Shown here in pieces: positions 17,251-26,203 of a stretch of 64,000 bases of DNA (positions are counted from its first letter, which is position 1; each line of letters opens with the position of its first letter). The DNA lies in assembly GCF_000585335.1 (NCBI RefSeq), contig NZ_KK073872.1, positions 2,409,283 to 2,473,282 on the forward strand. The letters are read 5' to 3'. Under the pieces are notes generated by a model that searched no databases, had not been told where the DNA came from, and was given only the letters and a program-made list of their open reading frames with translations. The stretch comes from Cloacibacillus evryensis DSM 19522. Lineage in GTDB: Bacteria; Synergistota; Synergistia; Synergistales; Synergistaceae. Made by a program: the position numbers and the translations under genes.

Positions 17251-17796
17251 TCAGGCATACCTCCGCCAGTACCATCTCAGCGCCTCGGCTTCCGCACGTT
17301 TGATAAAATCATCCTTGCCGTCGCAGTAAGCGCCGATATCGTGCGGAAACTTCTTCGCCAGCGCCAGTTTCAGCTCTTCGTAGGCGGCGCACACACCGGC
17401 ATTTTCCCGCAGATAATCGCGAAAGGCGAGATGGCGCGTTATTTCGTGGACGCTGTCGTACTGGTAGGCGTGTATCTGATGTGTGCGGCGTGCGCCTCCC
17501 TTGCGAAAGTACCTCCGCCCGGGCAGCCCGAATTCTCCCATCGCCTCGTAGCCGGCCCCGGCGAAGACCTTCTCACGTCCATCAAGCCGGGATATATCGG
17601 CGACGACGGCCAGAATGTCGATGACAGGCTTCGCCGCAAGGCCGGCGACCGAGGTGCTTCCAATGTGGAAGAGATTTATCAGATCGTCTCCGAGTATCCC
17701 GCGCACCATCGCCGCCTCTTTTTCAAAAGCCTCAGTCCACCCCGGGTCATGTTCAACGACCGTCACTTCGATATGGCCGGCATTTGTCGGATTCAT
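17251..17796 (-). CDS. GrpB family (UPF0157) nucleotidyltransferase-fold protein
   Basis: 181 aa, full length for GrpB/UPF0157. Recognisable features are VTVVEHDPGWTEAFEKEA at the start, the nucleotidyltransferase core LFHIGSTSVAGLAAKPVIDI, the strand with RTHQIHAYQYDS, and the C-terminal helix EELKLALAKKFPHDIGAYCD. The GS...D.D-like motif places it in the polymerase-beta fold superfamily. Members are sometimes fused to CoaE; the cellular substrate is unknown. Single gene with GGAGAGG before its ATG. Confidence 0.9.
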   Translation of the reverse strand: MNPTNAGHIEVTVVEHDPGWTEAFEKEAAMVRGILGDDLINLFHIGSTSVAGLAAKPVIDILAVVADISRLDGREKVFAGAGYEAMGEFGLPGRRYFRKGGARRTHQIHAYQYDSVHEITRHLAFRDYLRENAGVCAAYEELKLALAKKFPHDIGAYCDGKDDFIKRAEAEALRWYWRRYA

Positions 17797-17986
17797 CGGA
17801 CCCTCTCCTCTCGTATTCCTGTCAGCCGCGGACAGGTATTTTCCGCTTAACCGTTATATTACCATACCCCAATGAACTGAGAATCATTAAATGCGTTTAA
17901 GAATACAGGCCTATTGCCGCCCGTGCCGGACAAAATCATTGTTTGGCAAAGTTGCCGCATACTTATAGTCCTTGCAATATAGATAA

Positions 17987-18020
17987 CGGTATATCGATAT
18001 ATGTATACCGATATACATAT
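17987..18020. promoter_or_regulatory. Nested inverted repeats upstream of adhE
   Basis: Two overlapping palindromes lie 124-157 bases before adhE: CGGTATA/TATACCG (17987-18010, 10-base spacer) and ATATGTATA/TATACATAT (17999-18020, 4-base spacer). They share bases, so two regulator dimers or two conformations would compete. Neither matches the Rex consensus I know. The rest of the 347-base gap between 17797 and 18143 is AT-rich, with no gene or clear promoter. Confidence 0.5.
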
Positions 18021-18143
18021 TCTCATATCTTCATAAAACGCTTACTCTCCATTATCATTCTACTTAATGAATTGAGAATTTTTTCACATTCATAACAAAC
18101 GAAGAACTTTCTATTTGGGTAAAACCGGACAGGAGTGTTGAGA

Positions 18144-20759
18144 ATGGCAAAAGAGACAACGAAGAAAGAGCGGATCGTCGATAGTGTCGAGTCGCTTAAC
18201 GCGAGAATGGCCGAGGTACGCGAAGCGCAGCGCAAGTTCGCTCTCTACACGCAGGAGCAGGTGGACAGGATATTCCTCGCCGCGGCTACGGCCGCCAACA
18301 AGGCTCGCATCCCCCTCGCGAAAGCCGCCGTCGAGGAGACCGGAATGGGCGTCATGGAGGACAAGGTGATAAAGAACCACTTCGCCTCCGAATATATTTA
18401 CAACTATTATAAGGACGTCAAGACCTGCGGCGTCATCGAAGAGGACAAGGCATTCGGCACGCAGAAGGTCGCGGAGCCCGTGGGCGTCATCGCCGCGGTC
18501 ATCCCCACGACGAACCCCACCTCGACGGCGATATTCAAGTCGCTGCTCGCGCTTAAGACGCGCAACGGCATCGTCATCAGTCCCCACCCGAAGGCGAAAA
18601 ACTCGACGATAATGGCCGCCCGCATCGTGCTGGAGGCGGCGGTCGCCGCCGGCGCGCCGGAGAACATCATCGCCTGGATAGACATCCCCTCGCTCGATAT
18701 GACGAACACCGTCATGAGGGAGGCCGACCTCATCCTCGCCACCGGCGGCCCCGGCATGGTCAAGGCCGCCTATTCAAGCGGCAAGCCGGCCCTCGGCGTC
18801 GGCGCCGGCAACACTCCGGCGCTCATCGACGAAAGCGCCGACATTCAGCTCGCGGTAAGCTCAATCATCCACTCGAAGACCTTCGACAACGGCATGATCT
18901 GCGCTTCGGAGCAGTCGGTCATCGTGCTTGACCCTATTTATGACAAAGTAAGGGCGGAGTTCGCGGCCAGAGGCTGCTATCTGCTGAACAAGCGGGAGAC
19001 GGAGCAGGTGCGCAAGACGATCATCGTCAACGGCGCGCTCAACGCGGCGATCGTAGGGCAGAGCGCCTTCAAAATAGCCTCGCTCGCCGGCGTCAGCGTA
19101 CCTGAGAAGACGAAGATACTGATCGGCGAGGTCGAAAGCGTCGACATCAGCGAGGAGTTCGCGCATGAAAAGCTCTCGCCCGTTCTCGCGATGTACCGCG
19201 CGAAGGATTTCAGCGACGCGGTGGCGAAGGCGGAGCGCCTTATCGCCGACGGCGGCTTCGGACACACCTCTTCCGTTTACCTCAACGCCGTGACAGAACG
19301 GGAAAAGCTTGATTACTTCAAGTCCCGTATGAAGACGGGACGCGTCCTTGTCAATACGCCCTCGTCGCACGGCGGCATCGGGGACGTCTACAACTTCAAG
19401 ACCACCCCCTCGCTGACGCTCGGCTGCGGCTCCTGGGGCGGCAACTCCGTCTCGGAAAATGTCGGCGTCAAGCACCTCATCAACATCAAGACCGTGGCCG
19501 AAAGGAGAGAGAATATGCTCTGGTTCCGCGCCCCTCAGAAGTTATACATTAAAAAGGGCTGCCTGCCCGTAGCGCTGCGCGAGCTGAAGGAGGTCCTTGG
19601 CAAGAAGAGGGTCTTCGTAGTAACGGACAGCTTCCTCTACAATAACGGATACACAAGGGCGATCACCGACCGCCTCGACGAAATGGGCATCACCCACACC
19701 ACCTTCTTCAACGTAGCCCCGGACCCGACTCTGGCCTGCGCGCGCGAAGGCGCGGCGGCGATGCACGCCTTTGCCCCCGACTGCATCATCGCGCTCGGCG
19801 GCGGCTCTGCGATGGACGCCGGCAAGATCATGTGGGTCCTCTACGAGCATCCCGAGGCCGATTTCATGGATATGGCGATGCGCTTCGCCGATATCAGGAA
19901 GCGCGTCTACACATTCCCCAAGATGGGCGAAAAAGCCTACTTCATCGCCGTGCCTACCTCGGCGGGCACCGGCTCCGAGGTGACGCCCTTCGCGGTCATC
20001 ACCGACGAAAAGAGCGGCGTCAAGTATCCGCTCGCGGACTACGAGCTGATGCCGAACATGGCGATCGTCGACGCAGACATGATGATGAACGCCCCCAAGG
20101 GGCTGACGGCGGCCTCCGGCATCGACGCCGTGACCCACGCACTCGAGGCCTACGCGGCGATGCTCGCGACGGAATATACCGACGCGCTCGCGCTGCGCGC
20201 GCTCAAGTCTATATTCGAATACCTGCCGCGCGCCTACGACGACGGCCCCAACGACCCCGTGGCGCGTGAGAAGATGGGCAACGCCGCGACGATGGCGGGC
20301 ATGGCTTTCGCAAACGCCTTCCTCGGCGTCTGCCACTCGATGGCCCACAAGCTGGGCGCCTTCCATCACCTGCCGCACGGCGTGGCCAACGCCCTTATGA
20401 TAGAATATGTGCTGCGCTTCAACGCCGAGGAGGTCCCCTCAAAGATGGGCACCTTCCCGCAGTACGCCTACCCGCACACCCTCGCGCGCTACGCCGAGGT
20501 CGCCGATTATCTCGGCATCAAGGGCAAGAACGACGGCGAGAAGCTGGAGAACCTCATCGCCGCCGTAAACGCGCTCAAAGAGCGCGTCGGCATCAAGAAA
20601 ACGATCAGGGAATACGGCGTAGACGAGAAGGCATTCCTCGCCACACTCGACGAGATGACGGAGCAGGCCTTCGACGACCAGTGCACCGGCGCAAATCCGC
20701 GTTACCCGCTGCTCTCCGAGATAAAAGAAATGTACCTCAAGGCCTACTACGGAAAATAG
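18144..20759 (+). CDS. adhE: Bifunctional acetaldehyde-CoA/alcohol dehydrogenase
   Basis: 871 aa from the ATG at 18144 (AGGAG, 8 bases). Reduces acetyl-CoA to acetaldehyde and then ethanol, reoxidising two NADH; members assemble into spirosomes. Residues about 1-450 are a CoA-acylating aldehyde dehydrogenase with catalytic Cys near 253 (FDNGMICASEQSVIV) and GVGAGNTPALID. Residues about 460-871 are an iron-dependent alcohol dehydrogenase with GGGSAMDAGK, the HALEAYAAM helix and the metal-binding HSMAHKLGAFHHLPHG. Intact and full length. The two downstream genes follow within 20 bases and are probably co-transcribed. Confidence 0.97.
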   Translation: MAKETTKKERIVDSVESLNARMAEVREAQRKFALYTQEQVDRIFLAAATAANKARIPLAKAAVEETGMGVMEDKVIKNHFASEYIYNYYKDVKTCGVIEEDKAFGTQKVAEPVGVIAAVIPTTNPTSTAIFKSLLALKTRNGIVISPHPKAKNSTIMAARIVLEAAVAAGAPENIIAWIDIPSLDMTNTVMREADLILATGGPGMVKAAYSSGKPALGVGAGNTPALIDESADIQLAVSSIIHSKTFDNGMICASEQSVIVLDPIYDKVRAEFAARGCYLLNKRETEQVRKTIIVNGALNAAIVGQSAFKIASLAGVSVPEKTKILIGEVESVDISEEFAHEKLSPVLAMYRAKDFSDAVAKAERLIADGGFGHTSSVYLNAVTEREKLDYFKSRMKTGRVLVNTPSSHGGIGDVYNFKTTPSLTLGCGSWGGNSVSENVGVKHLINIKTVAERRENMLWFRAPQKLYIKKGCLPVALRELKEVLGKKRVFVVTDSFLYNNGYTRAITDRLDEMGITHTTFFNVAPDPTLACAREGAAAMHAFAPDCIIALGGGSAMDAGKIMWVLYEHPEADFMDMAMRFADIRKRVYTFPKMGEKAYFIAVPTSAGTGSEVTPFAVITDEKSGVKYPLADYELMPNMAIVDADMMMNAPKGLTAASGIDAVTHALEAYAAMLATEYTDALALRALKSIFEYLPRAYDDGPNDPVAREKMGNAATMAGMAFANAFLGVCHSMAHKLGAFHHLPHGVANALMIEYVLRFNAEEVPSKMGTFPQYAYPHTLARYAEVADYLGIKGKNDGEKLENLIAAVNALKERVGIKKTIREYGVDEKAFLATLDEMTEQAFDDQCTGANPRYPLLSEIKEMYLKAYYGK

Positions 20760-20774
20760 GAGGAGGATACGAAG

Positions 20775-21524
20775 ATGAAACTTGAAAAAATCATTGCAGT
20801 ACGCACCTCAAAGACCGTCTTTCGCGACGGGGACAAATGTATAAAGCTTTTTGACGGAGATCACTCGAAGGCGAAGATACTCTCCGAAGCCGCGACGCAC
20901 GCCAAAGTCGAGGAGAGCGGGCTGCCCGTGCCCAAGGTGCTCGAGGTGACGAAGGCGGAGGGCAAATGGGCGATCGTCTCGGAGTTCATCGCCGGCAAGA
21001 CGCTGGACCGCCTTATGGACGAGTCGCCGGAGAAAAATGGCGAATATATGGAGCGCTTCGTCGAGGCGCAGCTTAAGATCAACGCGACAAAGGCGCGCGG
21101 ACTCGAAAAGCTCAAAGACCGTCTCGCCGAGAGCCTCTTCGCGGCGGAACTTTCCTCCTCTACCCTCTACGAACTCCACATGCGCCTCGAATCGCTGCCG
21201 GCCGGCGACAAAATATGCCACGGCGATTTCGCGCCGAGCAACCTTATCGTCGCCGACGACGGCAAAGATTATATTGTAGATTGGTCGCACGCGGCGCAAG
21301 GCGCGCCCGCGGCCGACGCGGCGAGGACCTATCTGCTCTTCTGGCTCGCCGGGGAGATCGACGGCGCCGACAGCTACCTCAGCCTCTATTGTGAAAAGAG
21401 CGGCATCGCCAAAACGGAGATACAGAAGTGGATACCGCTGCGCGCCGCCGAGAGGCTCGCGCGGTGCAAGGCGGAAGAGCGCGAATTTCTGCTCTACTGG
21501 GTCAACGTCGTCGACTACGAATAA
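20775..21524 (+). CDS. APH-type phosphotransferase family protein
   Basis: 249 aa with the aminoglycoside/choline kinase fold: an N-lobe Lys strand (KCIKLFDG), hinge IVSEFIAGKTLDRLMDES, Brenner motif HGDFAPSNLIV near residue 150 and metal-binding DWSHAAQGAPAADAA. The catalytic Asp and downstream Asp are present, so it is probably an active small-molecule kinase. It starts 15 bases after adhE with AGGAGGA upstream. The substrate is unknown; an antibiotic-resistance role is not implied by the context. Confidence 0.85.
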   Translation: MKLEKIIAVRTSKTVFRDGDKCIKLFDGDHSKAKILSEAATHAKVEESGLPVPKVLEVTKAEGKWAIVSEFIAGKTLDRLMDESPEKNGEYMERFVEAQLKINATKARGLEKLKDRLAESLFAAELSSSTLYELHMRLESLPAGDKICHGDFAPSNLIVADDGKDYIVDWSHAAQGAPAADAARTYLLFWLAGEIDGADSYLSLYCEKSGIAKTEIQKWIPLRAAERLARCKAEEREFLLYWVNVVDYE

Positions 21525-21543
21525 TAAAAGGCAGGTAATAGAG

Positions 21544-21789
21544 ATGATAAAGATCAAAGTCTGTATTGGAAGCGCATGTCACGTAAAGGGCTCACGCCAG
21601 GTCGTAGAGGGGCTCCAGTTTCAGATCGCCGAACACTCGCTTAAAGACCGGATCAATCTCGGCGGCGTATTCTGCATGGGCCGTTGCCAGGAGGGCGTCT
21701 GCGTCACCGTAGACGATAAGTTCTTCTCCGTCAGCCCGCAGGAGGTCGCCTCGTTCTTTGAAAAAGAGGTACTGCCTCTGACGAAATAA
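21544..21789 (+). CDS. Thioredoxin-like 2Fe-2S ferredoxin domain protein
   Basis: 81 aa from the ATG at 21544. It has the thioredoxin-fold ferredoxin pattern of NuoE/HydA-associated proteins: CIGSACHVKGSRQV and, later, CMGRCQEGVCVTVDDKFF, giving the four Cys (Cx4C...Cx3C type) of a 2Fe-2S cluster. The N-terminal strand IKIKVCIGSAC is typical. Third gene of the adhE group. A role as a small electron carrier or assembly subunit for hydrogenase or NADH chemistry is inferred from the family. Confidence 0.85.
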   Translation: MIKIKVCIGSACHVKGSRQVVEGLQFQIAEHSLKDRINLGGVFCMGRCQEGVCVTVDDKFFSVSPQEVASFFEKEVLPLTK

Positions 21790-21808
21790 ACGATATTTTC
21801 CACGCATC

Positions 21809-21851
21809 GCACGTCGCCCCGCCGAAAGAGACAGCCGGCGGGGCGACGTGC
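21809..21851 (+). terminator. Very stable hairpin after the adhE group
   Basis: GCACGTCGCCCCGCCG pairs perfectly with CGGCGGGGCGACGTGC: 16 bp, GC-rich, 11-base loop. No T run follows, so it may act as a Rho-independent-like block or as protection of the 3' end. Confidence 0.55.
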
Positions 21852-21920
21852 GCCGTTCGGACGGACGAAAAACGGCGGACCTTTATTGACGCGTCTGCCC
21901 GGCCCCCGCGTGATATTCGT

Positions 21921-21950
21921 TTCACAAATCCCCCTCCGAGATGTTACAAT
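21921..21950 (+). promoter_or_regulatory. Candidate promoter of the cofE-like to dppF gene run
   Basis: TTCACA (21921-21926) and TACAAT (21945-21950) with an 18-base spacer, 40 bases upstream of the ATG at 21990. Best sigma70-like match in this 200-base gap. Confidence 0.45.
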
Positions 21951-21989
21951 AAACGCTGTTAAAATCCTTTTGCAGAGGGGTACGATCTA

Positions 21990-23171
21990 ATGCGTTATGT
22001 TGGAACCGTTTCAAGGGGGATACGCCTCCCGGTCGTCACCAGGGGTGCCGATATTGTAAAGATCATATCCGACAGCATAATCAATGCGGCGGAATCGGAG
22101 AGAGATAGATTCGTAATGAGGGACCGCGACATCGTCGGCGTGACGGAATCGCTCGTGGCGCGCTCGCAGGGGAACTATGTGACGCTGGACGACATTTCAA
22201 ACGATGTCGCGGCGAAGTTCCCCGAGGGAGACGTGGCGGTGATCTGCCCGATACTTTCACGCAACCGCTTCCACCAGCTGCTGCGCGGCATGGTAAAGGG
22301 GATAAGGGGCCATGTCCACGTCGTCCTCACCTATCCGTCTGACGAGGTCGGCAATCAGCTGATCGAGCCGATGAACTATTACCTCAACAGCGCGAAGCTT
22401 TCGGGCGAGTGCTTTGACGAAGAGGAATATTACAGGGTCTTCGGCGAATACAAACATCCTTTCACCGGCGTCGACTACGTACAGCTCTACAAGGGCATCG
22501 ACCCCGGCCGCGTCAGCGTGCATTTCTCAAACAATCCGCTCTCGGCGCTCAAATTCGCTAAACAGGTGATCGTCGCGAGCATCCACGCGCGCCGGATACA
22601 CAGGGACATCCTCGAAAAGGGCGGCGCGGGGAAGGTCGTCACGATGGACCAGATATGCAGCGGGCCGGCGCGTCCCGGAGCGGGATATAACAAGGACTAC
22701 GGGCTGCTCGGCTCGAATTACACGAACGACGAGTCGGTAAAGCTCTTTCCGCGCGACTGCGGCGAATTCGTCGGCAAGCTCCAGACGGAGCTCAAAAGAC
22801 GGACGGGGAAAGATATCGAGGTGCTCGTCTACGGCGACGGCGCTTTCAAAGACCCCGTCTGCGGCATCTGGGAGCTGGCGGACCCCGTGGTCTCCCCCGG
22901 CTTCACCGACGGGCTCAACGGAATGCCTAAAGAGATAAAGTTCAAGTACGTGGCCGACAACGCCGGCGAAAAGGACCCAGCGCAGGCGGTCGAAGAGGCG
23001 ATACGCGCAAAGAACGACCTTGATAAATTCGGACACTCGACGCTCGGCACGACGCCGCGCCGCCTGACGGACCTTGTGGGCTCGCTGTGCGACCTCACCT
23101 CCGGCTCTGGCGACAAGGGTACGCCCGTGGTCTATATCCAGGGCTACTTCGACAACTACCTCGATGACTGA
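21990..23171 (+). CDS. F420-0:gamma-glutamyl ligase (CofE)-like protein
   Basis: 393 aa. The N-terminal half follows the CofE/FbiB pattern (GTVSRGIRLPVVTRGADIV, then DIVGVTESLVARSQGNYVTL), the fold that adds glutamate to coenzyme F420-0. The C-terminal part (VLVYGDGAFKDPVCGIWELA, GHSTLGTTPRRLTDLVGSL) is characteristic of the longer bacterial homologues. Amino-acid fermenters of this type are not known F420 producers and no other F420 gene is in the window, so it may ligate glutamate to something else. Its stop overlaps the next start by 8 bases. Confidence 0.8.
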   Translation: MRYVGTVSRGIRLPVVTRGADIVKIISDSIINAAESERDRFVMRDRDIVGVTESLVARSQGNYVTLDDISNDVAAKFPEGDVAVICPILSRNRFHQLLRGMVKGIRGHVHVVLTYPSDEVGNQLIEPMNYYLNSAKLSGECFDEEEYYRVFGEYKHPFTGVDYVQLYKGIDPGRVSVHFSNNPLSALKFAKQVIVASIHARRIHRDILEKGGAGKVVTMDQICSGPARPGAGYNKDYGLLGSNYTNDESVKLFPRDCGEFVGKLQTELKRRTGKDIEVLVYGDGAFKDPVCGIWELADPVVSPGFTDGLNGMPKEIKFKYVADNAGEKDPAQAVEEAIRAKNDLDKFGHSTLGTTPRRLTDLVGSLCDLTSGSGDKGTPVVYIQGYFDNYLDD

Positions 23172-23898
23172 GCTTGAGAACGTTCTTCCCTTCAGCGGCA
23201 TAGACCCGCGCGGACGCGTAAAATTCTCCGTCCTGCTGGAGATGTTCCAGCAGATGGCAGACGAGGACGCCTCAAAGTACGGCCTCTCGGTGCGCCAGAC
23301 CCTGGAGCACGATATCACCTGGGTGCTGCGCAAGTACCGCATCGATCTTGAGAGGTATCCGACCAAGGAGAGCGGGAACATCACGATAAGGACATACGCC
23401 GAACCGTTCAGAAACCTCTTCTCGCTGAGAAGCTTCAAACTCTGGGATTCGCACGGCGGATTCCTCGGCTCCGCCTACACGTGGTGGGTGTTGATAGACT
23501 TCATCAAACAGCGCCCGATACGCCTTGACAAATGCGAGCTGATGAAGGCTTTCATGGACAGGCTCACCGACGATCTGCCGGACGACGTGAAGGTGCCGGA
23601 GGTGACGGCCCCTGGGATCGAGGAAAGGTGGAAGGTCCGCTGGCAGGATCTTGACGTCAACGACCACACCAACCACGCCGTATACTTCAACTGGGCGCTC
23701 GACACGGTGCCGGACGAAGTTCCCGAAAAGATGGAGCCGGTCTTCGTCGAGGGGGAATTCCTGCGCCCCGTTCCGCGCACCAGGGTGCGCTGCCTCACGC
23801 AGGAGCTTCCCCGCGAAGAGGGGCGCTGCTTCCTCCATTCGCTGCGCCATCTGGAAGACGACACTGAATACGCGAAACTCTCGTCAAGGTGGAAGTAG
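23164..23898 (+). CDS. Acyl-ACP thioesterase (FatA/FatB family)
   Basis: 244 aa from the ATG at 23164, overlapping the preceding gene by 8 bases. Double hot-dog thioesterase. First half: VKFSVLLEMFQQMADEDASK, TWVLRKYRIDLERYP, RSFKLWDSHGGFLGSAYTWW. Second half: WQDLDVNDHTNHAVYFNWAL, with the conserved Asn and His of the catalytic site. Hydrolyses acyl-ACP to release free fatty acids. Anaerobes use these enzymes to set chain length or recycle acyl chains. Translational coupling to the CofE-like gene is notable and unexplained. Confidence 0.88.
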   Translation: MTELENVLPFSGIDPRGRVKFSVLLEMFQQMADEDASKYGLSVRQTLEHDITWVLRKYRIDLERYPTKESGNITIRTYAEPFRNLFSLRSFKLWDSHGGFLGSAYTWWVLIDFIKQRPIRLDKCELMKAFMDRLTDDLPDDVKVPEVTAPGIEERWKVRWQDLDVNDHTNHAVYFNWALDTVPDEVPEKMEPVFVEGEFLRPVPRTRVRCLTQELPREEGRCFLHSLRHLEDDTEYAKLSSRWK

Positions 23899-23930
23899 AC
23901 TATTCAATCGGCTGCACGTGAGGTGTTCCT

Positions 23931-24512
23931 ATGAAAGTGACCATGCAGGATGTCGCGAATCACGCGGGAGTGGACAAGGCTACGGTGAGCCGTGTCCTTC
24001 GCGGCGACCACCGGATATCGGAAAAGACCAAGATAAAAGTTATGGAGAGCGTGCGCGCTCTCGACTATAAACTGGACCGCAACGCGAGAAACCTCTCCAC
24101 CAATACCAGCGGCCTTATCGGGGTCGTGCTTCGCGACCTCAACAGGCCGTGGCTCGGCGCCTTTCTCGCCGGCATCGACCGCGCCTTCGCCAACTCGGAG
24201 TATGAGATACTGCTGAAATCGACCGAGGGCAACGCGATGCGCGCCAGACGCGAGTTAAGTACCCTTGACGGGCGGCACGTGGAAGGCTTGATCTGGGGCG
24301 ACGCGGAAAATTTTCCGCGGGAGCCGCGCGTGCCGGCGGTCTGCCTCGGCTTCACCGCACCAGGAGCCTATTCCGTTACGATGGAGGACGCGGCGGACGA
24401 GCCCTCTTTTGAAACCGGCGTGCTCGTCGGACGGATGATGCTTAAGATAGTCGCCGGCAAGCCAGTGCCCGGCAGGGAGATACGCGTCATGCGCTCACGG
24501 GAAGGAGACTGA
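23931..24512 (+). CDS. Shortened LacI-family regulator
   Basis: 193 aa against about 330 for a normal LacI protein. Residues 1-56 are an intact LacI HTH plus hinge helix (MQDVANHAGVDKATVSRVLR, ALDYKLDRNARNL). Residues 57-145 are the first part of the sugar-binding core (GLIGVVLRDLNRPWLGAFLA, EGLIWGD). The text then jumps to the extreme C-terminal segment (FETGVLVGRMMLKIVAGKPV), so about 130 central residues, most of the second lobe, are missing while the frame stays open. It could still bind DNA but probably not a sugar. It lies 11 bases before the permuted binding protein. Confidence 0.85.
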   Translation: MKVTMQDVANHAGVDKATVSRVLRGDHRISEKTKIKVMESVRALDYKLDRNARNLSTNTSGLIGVVLRDLNRPWLGAFLAGIDRAFANSEYEILLKSTEGNAMRARRELSTLDGRHVEGLIWGDAENFPREPRVPAVCLGFTAPGAYSVTMEDAADEPSFETGVLVGRMMLKIVAGKPVPGREIRVMRSREGD

Positions 24513-24523
24513 CGAATACGACG

Positions 24524-26203
24524 TTGAAGAATACAAAAAACTGCCGCGATATTTTATTGCTGTTATTGATCATTTTTGCCTTTCCCGCGTTCTCATACGC
24601 TTCGGAGAAGATAGAGACAGACAAGATACACGGGCCGAAGATAGAGGAGCTCGCGATGCTGATAATATCCAACCCCGACGCCCAGATCATGGCCGCCGAG
24701 GCGGGAGACCTCGACATCGTGGGCGATATCGCGCGCCCCTCGGACATCGACCGTCTGAGCACGAATAAAAACTTGCAGATGTCCCTCGCGCGCGGCATGC
24801 ACGCTTTTTTCCTGCTGCTCAACAACGGGGCCGCCCCGTGGAACGACAGGGACGTGCGGCGCGCCGCCGCGATGGCGATCGACCGGAGCAGCATCGTCCG
24901 CATGATCTTTTCCGGTTACTGCGAACCGATAAATTCATGGCTGCCTCCGGTGTCGCCGTGGGCGCTCGCAAACAGCGCGGAGGATATCTACGACCCCGGC
25001 GCGGCGAAGGCGCTGCTGAAGAAAAAGGGCTACACATGGGACCTCGCGGGGACGCTGGTCGCGCCCGACGGCAGGAAACTCCCGACGATGAAGCTGCTGA
25101 CGCCGCTCGCCCGCGTCGCGCCGACGACGGCGGAGCTTGCGGAGCTGATCGCCGATTCGCTGAAGGCGGTGGGCTTCCCCGCCGAGGTGGACCCGATAGA
25201 TTTTTCCACGATGATCGCGAGGCTCGACCGCAAGGATTATTCTCTGGCCGTGCTGGCCTGGAGCATGGGACGCAATCCCGATTCGCTCTATTCTTTTTAT
25301 CACAGCGATATGGACGTCGAGGGCGGCTATAACATGACGGGAATAAGGGACGCGCGACTGGACAAAGCTCTCGCCGAACTGCGCTACGCACCGGACAGGA
25401 ACGCCGCCGAAAGGGCCTCTCGCAAGGCGCAGCTCCTGCTGCTCGACCTGATGCCCTCGGTGCCGATATACAGCCGCATCTCGGTGGCGGCTATCTCCAA
25501 CAAGTGGAAGAATATTTTCACCACGGACAAGATGACGGCGGACAATATATGGACGCTACTCACCGCGGAACCGAAGGACGGCAGAATGCGGCCGCTGACG
25601 ATGCTGCTGCCGGAAGAGCCGCGCAACCTCAACCCTTTTACCGCCTCTTCGGCCTATTCCTGGCAGGTGCTCGGCATGATATATGAATCGATGCTGTCCA
25701 CCGATCCATACACACTCGAAAACATGCCGTGGCTAGCCGCCTCGTGGGAGGTCAACACTACGGGAACGGGCGGGGCGCGTCACACGGAGCTGACCTTCAA
25801 AATCAGGCGCGGCCTTCGCTGGAACGACGGCAGTCCGCTGACGGCGCGCGACGTCAAGGCAAGCATCGACTTTATCCATAAGAACAAGATACCGCGCTTT
25901 TTCGACTCGGTGAAGAATATCAGGCGCGTGGAAACTCCCGACGACTACACGCTGCGCGTGGTGATGGACGGCGTCAGCTACTGGTACCTCGACAATGTCG
26001 CGGGGATCCCCGCGATCCCGAAAAAGGTCGTGGACAACATCAAGGACTGGCAGAGCTGGGACCCGCTCAACGCCAAAAACACGGGCGGCCCGCGCGGCCT
26101 CGTGGGGAGCGGTCCCTTCATGCTTAAAAGCTACAAGCCCGGAGAGTATGTGATGATGGTGAGAAATCCTTATTTCCGCCTTTTAGGGAGCGGCGCAAAA
26201 TGA
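24524..26203 (+). CDS. Circularly permuted peptide/nickel-type ABC binding protein (SBP_bac_5)
   Basis: 559 aa. The TTG start at 24524 opens a signal peptide (ILLLLLIIFAFPAFSYA); AAGGAG lies 16 bases upstream, longer than usual. Family blocks are present but in swapped order. Residues 37-330 match the normal C-terminal half (AAEAGDLDIVG, NDRDVRRAAAMAIDRSSIV, YDPGAAKALLKKKGY, LAELIADSLKAVG, MPSVPIYSR). Residues 357-550 match the normal N-terminal half (LNPFTASSAYSWQVLGMIYE, LRWNDGSPLTARDVKASIDF, GSGPFMLKSYKPGEYVMM, VRNPYF). The break falls in the linker after RNPxY and the native ends are joined near residues 330-357. The full permease/ATPase set follows by ATGA overlap, so it is likely functional. 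Confidence 0.88.
   Translation: MKNTKNCRDILLLLLIIFAFPAFSYASEKIETDKIHGPKIEELAMLIISNPDAQIMAAEAGDLDIVGDIARPSDIDRLSTNKNLQMSLARGMHAFFLLLNNGAAPWNDRDVRRAAAMAIDRSSIVRMIFSGYCEPINSWLPPVSPWALANSAEDIYDPGAAKALLKKKGYTWDLAGTLVAPDGRKLPTMKLLTPLARVAPTTAELAELIADSLKAVGFPAEVDPIDFSTMIARLDRKDYSLAVLAWSMGRNPDSLYSFYHSDMDVEGGYNMTGIRDARLDKALAELRYAPDRNAAERASRKAQLLLLDLMPSVPIYSRISVAAISNKWKNIFTTDKMTADNIWTLLTAEPKDGRMRPLTMLLPEEPRNLNPFTASSAYSWQVLGMIYESMLSTDPYTLENMPWLAASWEVNTTGTGGARHTELTFKIRRGLRWNDGSPLTARDVKASIDFIHKNKIPRFFDSVKNIRRVETPDDYTLRVVMDGVSYWYLDNVAGIPAIPKKVVDNIKDWQSWDPLNAKNTGGPRGLVGSGPFMLKSYKPGEYVMMVRNPYFRLLGSGAK

Noticed and set aside
21391-21789. A 132-aa version of the 2Fe-2S protein
   Set aside because: The first 51 codons overlap the kinase-like gene in another frame. 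The ATG at 21544 starts the conserved ferredoxin sequence.
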